From: Pseudonocardia humida
Lineage (GTDB): Bacteria; Actinomycetota; Actinomycetes; Mycobacteriales; Pseudonocardiaceae
Reading direction: 5' to 3'
NCBI RefSeq assembly: GCF_023898865.1
Contig: NZ_JAGSOV010000083.1
Coordinates: forward strand, 1 to 64,000
Length of the DNA stretch: 64,000 bases
Shown: one piece after another, positions 1 to 7,187 of the stretch
Position numbering within the stretch: position 1 is the first letter of the stretch
How the letters are laid out: the number at the start of each line of letters is the position of its first letter
Made by a program: the position numbers and the translations under genes
Notes under the pieces: model-generated
Told to the model about the DNA's origin: nothing
Databases searched by the model: none
The model's input: the letters and a program-made list of their open reading frames with translations, nothing else

Positions 1-34
1 GGCGGCGCCGGCGCGGCGGGCGACCTCGGATCGA

Positions 35-53
35 GCAGGGGTTCGGCCCCTGC
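35..53. terminator. Terminator-like hairpin with UUCG-type loop
   Basis: GCAGGGG and CCCCTGC form a perfect 7-bp stem around TTCGG. No T-tract follows, as is common in actinobacteria. It probably ends a transcript entering from the left edge. Confidence 0.45.
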
Positions 54-277
54 CGTCACGTCGACCCGCCCAGGGTTGCACGCCCGGAAAACCCCCGCAC
101 GGTTGGCATCGAGCACGCTGCGGCCGGCAGGGCAGGGTGCGGGGGCCTTCCGGACGTGCACGCTGAGCACGCCGACGTGACGGCAGGGGCCTCGGGAGAG
201 GAGTGGCGCTTCGCGCCCCGGGGTTCACGCCTTCGGCGCTCACCCGCCCCCATCCCGGCTCGCGGTGCTGGCGCGCC

Positions 278-420
278 CGGCGGGACGGGAGTGACTTTCG
301 TCTCGCCGGGCGGGGCGAGTGCGGCTTTCGTCCCGCCGGGCGGGGCGAGTGCGGCTTCGTCTCGCCGGGCGGGGCGAGTGCGGCTTCGTCTCGCCGGGCC
401 GGGCGAGAGCCGCTCTCGCT
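278..420. repeat. Tandem repeat of about 29-30 bp, roughly 4.5 copies
   Basis: Successive units share the core CTCGCCGGGCGGGGCGAG followed by TGCGGCTT. The two central 29-bp units are essentially identical; the flanking ones diverge. Each core is itself a hairpin (CTCGCC/GGCGAG), so RNA from either strand would carry a row of small stem-loops. No unique spacers separate the units, so this is not a CRISPR array. Confidence 0.7.
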
Positions 421-650
421 CGCGGCGGGCTCGGCGGAGTAGCCCGGGGAGCGGCGCGAGAGTGGTCCTCGTCCAGCCCTGCTGGACCACAGTCACTGTC
501 GTCCCGCCCGGAGCGAGCGGGCTTCTCGCCACACGTGCCTGCCCGAGAGCGCCACTCGCCCAACTCCGGACGAGCCCGGCGGGCGCCGCCGCGAGACCTG
601 GTCGCCCAGGGCGCGCCCTTCGACGATCACGACGACCGATCGAGGCCGGG

Positions 651-1820
651 TCAGCCCGCTTCGGCGCGCAGCCGGTCGACGTCGGCGGCCAGGCGGGTGC
701 GGATGTGGGTGATCAGGCGGTAGAGGTCGGGGCAGTAGACGCTGGGGTTGGTGAAGCCGGCACCGGCCGCCCAGCGCTGGGTGTGCGCGCCGCCGCCGCA
801 GACCTCGACGATCGCGCAGGTCCGGCAGGTGTCGGCGAGGGCGGACGGGCCGGCCTGCCGCTCGCGGACCAGGGGGTGCGCCAGCGCGGCGTCGAAGGGG
901 TCGTCGGCCACGCTCAGGCCGGTGGCGCCGGCGCCGGGCAGGGTCGCGGTGAGGGCGTCGCACACGTCGATGGCGCCGTCGGTCTGCACCACGATCGACG
1001 CCGTGGGCAGCAGGCCGGTGCCGGTCACCGTGGCTCGGCCGCCCAGCAGCAGGTTGAGCACGTCGTCGAACAGCCGCACGGACGTCTCCCGGACGGGGTG
1101 GTCGTACCAGCGGTCGAAGACGCGGCAGAGCCAGTCGCCGTAGGGCGCGTCGGGGGCGCCGGGCACGCGCCCGGGCGGTGGGGCCGTCCAGTTGCCCTCC
1201 GGCAGCAGGAAGTCGATCTGCGGCGGGTCGTGCGCGACCAGGGCCTCGTAGGTGGTGACGGGGTCGTTGGCCAGGTCGACGGTGCACAGCAGGCCCGCGT
1301 AGGCGGGGGTGTTGTCCGGGCGGCGCAGCTCGTCGAGGGCGGCGGCGACGGCGCCGTGCGTGCCGGTCCCGGAGCGGCGCCTGCGGTGGCGGTCGTGGGC
1401 CGCGGCGTCGCCGTCGAGGCTGACGCCGATCCGCACGCCGAGCCGGCGCAGCCGGGCGACGCCCGCGGCGTCGAGCCGCACGGCGTTGGTCTGCACGGCG
1501 AAGCGCAGGTCGGTCAGGTGCCCGGCGGCCCGGCGGATCGTGCGCACGCAGTGCTCGATCTCGTCGAGGCCGGCCAGCAGCGGCTCGCCGCCGTGCAGGG
1601 CGACGCCGACGGCGGGCAGGGCGTGCGCGCGGACGTGCTCGGCGATGCGGCCGGCGGCCTGCTCGACCGTGCGCCGCGACATCACGGTGGGGCGCTCGGC
1701 CCAGCCGCGGTCGCCCAGGGTGTAGACGTAGCAGTAGTCGCAGGCCAGGTCGCAGCGGCTGTGCACCTTGAGCAGGAACTGGTGGAACGGGTGCGGCGCC
1801 GGTCGCGACTGCTCGTGCAC
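651..1820 (-). CDS. fxsB: FxsB-type radical SAM/SPASM peptide maturase
   Basis: A 389-residue radical S-adenosylmethionine enzyme. The N-terminal CxxxCxYC motif (Cys23, Cys27, Cys30) would bind the SAM-cleaving 4Fe-4S cluster. It is followed by the partial TIM barrel (HGGEPLL, QTNAV, GVSLDGD). The C-terminal SPASM region has Cys near 332, 335, 341 and 363 for auxiliary clusters. Overall organisation matches the FxsB family, which modifies a small precursor in FxSxx-COOH systems. The GTG at 1820 is chosen because conserved sequence begins about ten residues later and upstream codons are low-complexity. It is transcribed divergently from a small precursor-like gene and a large FxSxx-type TPR protein gene, which supports the assignment. 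The modification made is unknown. Confidence 0.88.
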   Translation of the reverse strand: MHEQSRPAPHPFHQFLLKVHSRCDLACDYCYVYTLGDRGWAERPTVMSRRTVEQAAGRIAEHVRAHALPAVGVALHGGEPLLAGLDEIEHCVRTIRRAAGHLTDLRFAVQTNAVRLDAAGVARLRRLGVRIGVSLDGDAAAHDRHRRRRSGTGTHGAVAAALDELRRPDNTPAYAGLLCTVDLANDPVTTYEALVAHDPPQIDFLLPEGNWTAPPPGRVPGAPDAPYGDWLCRVFDRWYDHPVRETSVRLFDDVLNLLLGGRATVTGTGLLPTASIVVQTDGAIDVCDALTATLPGAGATGLSVADDPFDAALAHPLVRERQAGPSALADTCRTCAIVEVCGGGAHTQRWAAGAGFTNPSVYCPDLYRLITHIRTRLAADVDRLRAEAG

Positions 1821-1964
1821 GGCGCTCCGACTCCGGCGGCGACCCCGACGGGCTACGGGCCCGCGGGGTGCGTTCACCGCCTGTGACGTGGAACCCCACT
1901 CTAGGACAGCGCGTGCTCCCCGGGGAACCGGATACGGTGCGGCGGCTCTCACCGTGGGTGCGGT

Positions 1965-1977
1965 TATCCTCACGGCG
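1965..1977 (+). promoter_or_regulatory. Possible leaderless promoter -10 box
   Basis: TATCCT at 1965-1970 lies 6 bases before the GTG at 1977, the spacing expected if transcription starts on the start codon itself. No clear Shine-Dalgarno sequence precedes the GTG. A matching -35 box is not obvious. Confidence 0.3.
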
Positions 1978-2195
1978 TGAGGCCGAAGCCGTCCGCCGCG
2001 CCACCGGTGCCCCCGCCCGGCCCGTCGGACGCGGTCGGCGGGTCGCCGTCCGGTGTCCGCGTCGACGCCTCCGACCTCGACGACCTGCTCGCCGGGCTGC
2101 CGGCCACGGCCCTCGGCGAGGCGCTGCGCCGGGCCCGCCGCGAGCGCGACCGCCCGCCCCCCACCGGCGCGAAGTACCAGCGGGCCATGGAATGA
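1977..2195 (+). CDS. Small FxsA-like precursor peptide with atypical C-terminus
   Basis: A 72-residue protein. Its proline-rich N-terminus is followed by a helical stretch (LDDLLAGLPATALGEALRR) of the type seen in the leader of FxSxx-COOH precursors. It sits where the precursor is expected, between divergent fxsB and the TPR gene. Instead of the canonical terminal Phe-x-Ser-x-x it ends in AKYQRAME, so the conserved Ser is absent and Tyr is the nearest match to Phe. Its TGA overlaps the next gene's ATG (ATGA), so translation is probably coupled. Precursor function is inferred from position and leader character. It could alternatively be a degenerate precursor or an unrelated small partner. Confidence 0.6.
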   Translation: MRPKPSAAPPVPPPGPSDAVGGSPSGVRVDASDLDDLLAGLPATALGEALRRARRERDRPPPTGAKYQRAME

Positions 2196-5100
2196 CCGGG
2201 CCGAGCGGGGCACCGGCCCGGTTCACCACCTTCCTGCCGGTGTCCTCGGCGGTCCCGTCCTCGTCGCTGGTCGCCGACGTCGCCCTGCTGCTGGCCGGGG
2301 CCGGGCGCGCCGTGCTGGTGGTCGACTGGTCGCTGGGCGAGGCGGGCGTGCGCTCGTGCCTGCGCCGGGTGCCCGCCCGGCGGCTGCCGGTCGGGGAGCT
2401 CGCCGCGCCCGTGCGGGACGCGCTGCGGCGCACGTTCGGCACGCCGCCGGGCGTCGACCCGTTCGACGGCGCGGACCGCTTCGACAGCCTCGACCCGTTC
2501 GACGGCCTCGTGGACGACCCGGACGACACCGAGCGCTACGGGGCGTGGTGGCGCCACCGGATGCACGCCGTGCCGGGCCTGCTCGACGTGGCCGCGCTGG
2601 CCGACCCGGCGGGCCCGGTCGTCGGGCGGTCGTCCGACGTGCAGATCGACCGCCAGATCCAGCAGCTGGCCGGTGCGCTGCGGGTGGGCTGCCCGTACGA
2701 CCACGTCCTGCTGCACGGCCTGCGCCCCGGCGCGGCGGGCGGCGTCGGGCTGGTCGCCGGGGTCGCCGACACGGTGGTGGTCACCGTGGCCGCGGTGCCC
2801 GACGCCCTCGACCTCGCCCAGCGGGCCGCGACCGACTTGCTCACCCGCCGCCCGTACGACCTGGAGATGGTGGTCGCCGCGATCGACCTCGGCGGCGGCA
2901 GCGTGCGGCGGGGCAGCGGGCGGGAGCTGACCGCGCGCGTCCTGGCCGACTTGACCCGCCCGCGGGTGATCGGTCCGGACGTCACGGCGGTGACGATGAC
3001 CTACGGCGTGGAGTCGGCCTCCGGAGACGCGCTCTCCGTGCTGGTCGACGCGGACGGCCCCGCCGGGCGCGACCGGCGCCGCATCGCCGAGCTGGTGTCG
3101 GGCGCCGACGACGTCCCGGCGCTGCCCGAGCGGCTGCGCGCCCACTTCGGCAACGTCCTGGGCGACACCTCCGGGGCGGGCACCTACTGGCTGGCCTACA
3201 CCCCGCCCGACCGCTCATGGGCCGACCGGATCGCCGGGCTGCTGCGCGACGCCGGTGTGCCCACCCGCCGCTACCCCGCCGACGGGGACGTCGTGCCCGG
3301 CCCGCGCGACACCGTGGTCGCCGTGGCCTCCCCCCGCCTGGGCGCCGCCGACCCGCTCCTCGACGCCCTGACCGAGCACGGTGTCGATCGGGGTGGCGAT
3401 CAGGGGGCCGGGCCGGGCCCGGAGGTGGTGGCGGTCGTCGTCGAGCCGGTGCCCGCCGAGCTGCTGCGCGGGCGCAGGCGCATCGACCTGGCCCGGCTCG
3501 CGCCGGAGGACCGCCGCGCGGAGCTGCTGGGCGGCCTGGACCTGTTCATCGGCCACGCCGTCGACCGCGACGGCGCCGTGCCCTACGCCGGCCGGCCGCT
3601 GCGCGTCCCGGGCCGCGACCGGCGCTTCGTCGGGCGCGACGACCTGCTCGAGCGCATCCGCGACGCGTTCGCGCCGATCGAGGGCCACACCGCGGAGTCG
3701 CCCGGTGGCCCGCTCGTCCTCGTCGGGGAGCCGGGCGTGGGCAAGAGCGGGGTCGCCGCCGAGTACGCCCGCCGCTTCGCCCGCGACTACTCCGGCGTGC
3801 TCTGGGCGCCCGCCCAGGACGCCCGGGCGGCCCGGGCCGCGCTGGCCGACCTGGCCCGCGAGCAGGGCTGGCCCACCCCGCGCGGCGGTTCCGACGCCGC
3901 GCTGGACCACCTGCGCTCCGGGCACGGCGGCGAGCGCTGGCTGGTGGTCTTCGACAACGTGCTCGGCGGCGCGCTCACCGACATCCCGCTCAACGGCGTG
4001 GCCGACGTGCTGATCACCACCACCAGCGGGTACCGGCCCACCACCGGCCGCACGCTGGAGGTCGACCGGCTGCCGCCCGCGGCGGGCGCGGCGATCCTGC
4101 GCGACGAAGCGCTGGGCGTCCCCGGCTTGACCGACGCCGACGCGGCGCGGGTGGTGGAGATGGTCGGCGGCCTGCCGATCCCGCTGATGCTGGCCGCGGC
4201 CTGCCTGCGCGACGCGGTCGCCCGGATGCAGCAGCTTCAGGTCGACGCGGTGGTGGCGCGCCGGGACGCGGTCGACAACCTGCGCGACGCGCTCACCGCA
4301 GGCGGCGCCCCGCCCGACCCGCCTCCCGCCGAGCTGGGCCGCGCGCCCGCCTCCGGGGTGACCGCCCGCATCCTCGGCGTCGCCTGCGCCGCGCTGGCCC
4401 GCGACGACGTCGGGCAGCTCGCCGTGCGGCTGGCCCAGATGTGCACGTACCTGTCCGCCGACGGCGTCGACATGGGCGTGATCGGGCACCGCGCGTTCGT
4501 CGCCCGGCTCGCCGAGAGCGCCGGCCCGGCCGGTCGCGTGCTGTTCGAGGACGAGTGGGTGCTCGACCGCGTCCTGGCCGCGGGGGCCCGGTTCGGGCTG
4601 TTCGCGGTGGAGTGGGCGGCGCCGTCGTCGGTGCGGATGCACCGGGTGCTGCAGCGTGCGCTGCAGGAGCTCACCGACCCGGAGGTCATGCTGAGCCGCC
4701 AGGCCGACGTGCTGTGGGCGCTGGCCGACCACGCGCCGCTGCGCCCGGAGACCGAGCCCGCGGTGATGGCCGAGCTGGAGCGCCACCTGGTGGCCAGCGG
4801 CGCGCCCGACGCCGTCGACCGGTCCGGCCTGGTGCGCCACCTGGGCGCCCCCGACGAGCCCGGCAGCCCGGCCTGGAACGTCCGGCGCTGGGTCGTGGAG
4901 CAGATCGGGCACGTCTACGCGACCGGGGAGCCGGTCTCCTGGGAGTCGGCGCTGAACATGGCCACCGCCGTCGAGCGCCGCTGGGTGGAGCGCTTCGGCC
5001 CGGGCGACCCGCTGCGCTGCCGGCTCGCCGACCGCCGCGGCGGGCTGCTGTTCTCGCTCAACCGCACCGAGGAGGCCCGCCAGGTCGACATGGGCGTGCT

Positions 5101-6142
5101 CGCCGAGATCCGCCGCACGCTGGGTCCGGCGCACCCGCGCGCGGTGCACGCGGCCGGTGCGCTCGCCGGCGACGTGCTGCGCCTCGGCCGCTTCGACGAG
5201 GCCCTGCCCGAGGCCGAGACGGTGTGGGCCGAGCTGCGCGACACCTTCGGCGAGGACCACCCGCTGGCCCTGGCCAAGGGCTACAACCTCGCCCACACCC
5301 GGTTCCTCAACGGTCGCCAGGTCGAGGCGCTGGCGCTGCACCGGCGCTGCCACGCCCACCGCGAGCGCGTCCTGGGCCCAACCCACCCCTGGTACCGCGA
5401 GTCGCTGCGCAGCCTGGGCTTCTACCTGCGCGAGACCGGCGACTCCGACCAGGCCCTGCTGCGCCTCGAGCACGCGCTCGACCTGGCCGGGGAGTCCGGC
5501 GCGCCGGCCGAGCAGCTCGAACGCATCCGGGTCAAGCGGGCGCTGGCGGTCACGCTGCGCCGCGCCCACCGGCGCTCCCCGCGCGACGTCATCGAGGAGG
5601 CGGAGAAGCAGCTCACCGCGCTGCACGCGCTGCTCGGGCCCGACCACCAGGAGATGCTGGGCGCGCTGATGGGCCAGGCCGTCGACCTGGCCTCGGCCGG
5701 GCGGGCCAAGGAGGCCACCGCGCTGGCCGCGCGCGCGGTGCGCGGGTTCGCCGCGCTCGCCGTCGGCGACGCCCACCCGTTCGTCGGCGTCGCGCTGACC
5801 AACCAGGCCCTCGTCCAGCTGGCCGCCGGGGAGGTCGACCAGGCGGTGGCCACCGGCAGGCGCGCCGTCGAGGAGCTGGCCGCGGCGGTCGACGACGTGC
5901 ACCCGTGGCGGTTGGCCGCGCAGTCCGGACTGGTCAGGGCGCTGGCCCTGCAGGGGAGGACGGCCGAGGCCGACGAGCTGCTCGGGTCGACGGACGGGCT
6001 GTGCCGGCACTACCTTCCTCCGCGCCACCCCGTCGCCGGCGCCGTGGCCGACAACCGGGCGGCCGCCGACCTGGTCGGGGTGGCTGCGGCGGCGGCCGCG
6101 GAGAGCTGGCGGGAGCTGGACATCGACCTACCGCCCACATGA
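2192..6142 (+). CDS. FxSxx-COOH system TPR protein (TIR-like, NB-ARC, TPR)
   Basis: A 1316-residue multidomain protein starting at the ATG that overlaps the small precursor-like gene. Residues 1-300 resemble a ParA/MinD-type domain (LLLAGAGRAVLVVDWSLGEAG), but the P-loop position reads as a Ser/Pro stretch. Residues about 330-455 look TIR-like (WLAYTPPDRSWADRIAGLL). Residues about 478-760 form an NB-ARC/STAND NTPase with FVGRDD, Walker A GEPGVGKS near 510, Walker B WLVVFDN near 583 and sensor LITTTS near 606. The remainder, from about 900, is TPR-like with repeated H-P-x-x-A-x-A patterns. The architecture matches the large TPR component of FxSxx-COOH systems. A sensing or effector role is plausible, but its biochemical job is not established. 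Confidence 0.85.
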   Translation: MTGPSGAPARFTTFLPVSSAVPSSSLVADVALLLAGAGRAVLVVDWSLGEAGVRSCLRRVPARRLPVGELAAPVRDALRRTFGTPPGVDPFDGADRFDSLDPFDGLVDDPDDTERYGAWWRHRMHAVPGLLDVAALADPAGPVVGRSSDVQIDRQIQQLAGALRVGCPYDHVLLHGLRPGAAGGVGLVAGVADTVVVTVAAVPDALDLAQRAATDLLTRRPYDLEMVVAAIDLGGGSVRRGSGRELTARVLADLTRPRVIGPDVTAVTMTYGVESASGDALSVLVDADGPAGRDRRRIAELVSGADDVPALPERLRAHFGNVLGDTSGAGTYWLAYTPPDRSWADRIAGLLRDAGVPTRRYPADGDVVPGPRDTVVAVASPRLGAADPLLDALTEHGVDRGGDQGAGPGPEVVAVVVEPVPAELLRGRRRIDLARLAPEDRRAELLGGLDLFIGHAVDRDGAVPYAGRPLRVPGRDRRFVGRDDLLERIRDAFAPIEGHTAESPGGPLVLVGEPGVGKSGVAAEYARRFARDYSGVLWAPAQDARAARAALADLAREQGWPTPRGGSDAALDHLRSGHGGERWLVVFDNVLGGALTDIPLNGVADVLITTTSGYRPTTGRTLEVDRLPPAAGAAILRDEALGVPGLTDADAARVVEMVGGLPIPLMLAAACLRDAVARMQQLQVDAVVARRDAVDNLRDALTAGGAPPDPPPAELGRAPASGVTARILGVACAALARDDVGQLAVRLAQMCTYLSADGVDMGVIGHRAFVARLAESAGPAGRVLFEDEWVLDRVLAAGARFGLFAVEWAAPSSVRMHRVLQRALQELTDPEVMLSRQADVLWALADHAPLRPETEPAVMAELERHLVASGAPDAVDRSGLVRHLGAPDEPGSPAWNVRRWVVEQIGHVYATGEPVSWESALNMATAVERRWVERFGPGDPLRCRLADRRGGLLFSLNRTEEARQVDMGVLAEIRRTLGPAHPRAVHAAGALAGDVLRLGRFDEALPEAETVWAELRDTFGEDHPLALAKGYNLAHTRFLNGRQVEALALHRRCHAHRERVLGPTHPWYRESLRSLGFYLRETGDSDQALLRLEHALDLAGESGAPAEQLERIRVKRALAVTLRRAHRRSPRDVIEEAEKQLTALHALLGPDHQEMLGALMGQAVDLASAGRAKEATALAARAVRGFAALAVGDAHPFVGVALTNQALVQLAAGEVDQAVATGRRAVEELAAAVDDVHPWRLAAQSGLVRALALQGRTAEADELLGSTDGLCRHYLPPRHPVAGAVADNRAAADLVGVAAAAAAESWRELDIDLPPT

Positions 6143-6203
6143 CCCGGCGCGGGGCGGGCGCGGTGACGAGCAGGGTCGGCTGTGGGGCAACGGGGGAGGC
6201 GCC

Positions 6204-7178
6204 GTGACCGTCGAGGGGGGTCCGCACGAGGTCAGGGTGCGCCGGACCGGGGGCGAGCCGGCCGGGCTGGACGAGGTCGAGGACCGGTTGCGCGCCGCGC
6301 TGGCCGGGCCCGGCGCGCCGCGCTGGCTGGGCCAGCTGGTCGGCGGGGTGCCCGACCTGGAGTGCGACACCCTCGGCGCCGGTTCGCCGGGACGGCTGCG
6401 CGAGGCGTTCCACAACTCGGGGCGGCTGCTGAGCATCCTGTTCGCCGAGCAGGACCGGCGCCTGGAGCCCGCCCGCTCCGGCCGGCTGGTCCGGATGGTC
6501 GTGCGGACGGGGCGTGGCGGCGCGTTCTGCCTGTCGGTGGTGCCCGGCCAGCACGTCGTCGGGTTCGCGCACGACGTCGGCCCGGACGGGGTCGCGGCGG
6601 CGGGCGCGGCGATGATCGGGCTGGTCGACCGGTTGCGCGCCGACCTCGGGCTGCGCAGCCAGAACCCGGGCGGCCTGGCCGCCCGCCGCGACGCCGCGCA
6701 CCCGGCCGCGGCCGGCGACGGGCCCGAGGGACCGGCAGGCGCCGACCCACCGACCACCGCGGGGGTCACCGCGGGCCCCCTGTTCGACCGGGCCGCGGCC
6801 CTGCTGGACGGTGCGGCGCTGCAGTGGGTGGGCCACGTCCGCGACGAGGCGGTGGTCTTCACCGCCGACCGGTTCGCCGACCGCCGGCTGGCCCGGCACT
6901 TCCGGCTGATGAGCGCCCCGGCCCGGCGCCGGTTCTACGAGTCGTTCGCCGCCGAGGTCGTCCCGCTGACCGGGCGCCTGGACCGCCTGGTCCGGTCGCC
7001 GCTCGGCGGCCCGCTCGACGGCCTCGTCCTCGACCTGGAGCAGGGCGCGCTGCTGGTGCAGCGGCTCGGCCCGCGCGAGCACCTGGTCGGCGTCACGGTC
7101 GACCAGGAGCGGGTGGCGGCGGCCGAGGAGGCGCTGGCCGCGCTGACCCGCTCGCTGCGGACCGGTGAGGGCGGCTGA
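6204..7178 (+). CDS. Uncharacterised protein with duplicated roadblock-like segments
   Basis: A 324-residue soluble protein of no confidently recognised family. Two segments look like diverged copies: residues about 85-155 contain HVVGFAHDVGPDGVAAA, and the C-terminal segment contains EHLVGVTVDQERVAAAEEA. Both are preceded by hydrophobic strands and followed by a helix ending in Leu-Arg. This resembles a double roadblock/LC7 fold, often found with bacterial small GTPases or NTPases. A strong GGGGGAGG precedes the GTG start by the usual distance. It lies 61 bases behind the TPR gene on the same strand, so co-transcription is likely. Confidence 0.6.
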   Translation: MTVEGGPHEVRVRRTGGEPAGLDEVEDRLRAALAGPGAPRWLGQLVGGVPDLECDTLGAGSPGRLREAFHNSGRLLSILFAEQDRRLEPARSGRLVRMVVRTGRGGAFCLSVVPGQHVVGFAHDVGPDGVAAAGAAMIGLVDRLRADLGLRSQNPGGLAARRDAAHPAAAGDGPEGPAGADPPTTAGVTAGPLFDRAAALLDGAALQWVGHVRDEAVVFTADRFADRRLARHFRLMSAPARRRFYESFAAEVVPLTGRLDRLVRSPLGGPLDGLVLDLEQGALLVQRLGPREHLVGVTVDQERVAAAEEALAALTRSLRTGEGG

Positions 7179-7187
7179 GACCCCGCG

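Larger units (their letters stand above)
1..650. other. Left-edge region without a credible gene
   Basis: No reading frame here has a recognisable protein family; the long open frames follow from GC richness and low-complexity repeats. The stretch holds a terminator-like hairpin (35-53), a long-range inverted repeat (CCCCCGCAC at 92-100 with GTGCGGGGG at 137-145), a short tandem hairpin repeat (278-420) and a GTGGTCC/GGACCAC inverted repeat around 465-505. It lies downstream of fxsB and probably downstream of a gene beyond the left edge. Confidence 0.6.

Noticed and set aside
278..420. Possible CRISPR array
   Set aside because: Units are contiguous with no unique spacers, and no cas gene is nearby.
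469..510. Fifth copy of the 65-bp palindromic family
   Set aside because: It has a GTGGTCC/GGACCAC inverted repeat, but lacks the CCGTCGAGAACG ends and the length.
3215..6028. Very long open frames opposite the TPR gene (and similar ones at 2053-6207 plus, 58034-61249 minus)
   Set aside because: They are antisense or alternate-frame products of very high GC codon bias, have no recognisable domains and lie over well-supported genes.
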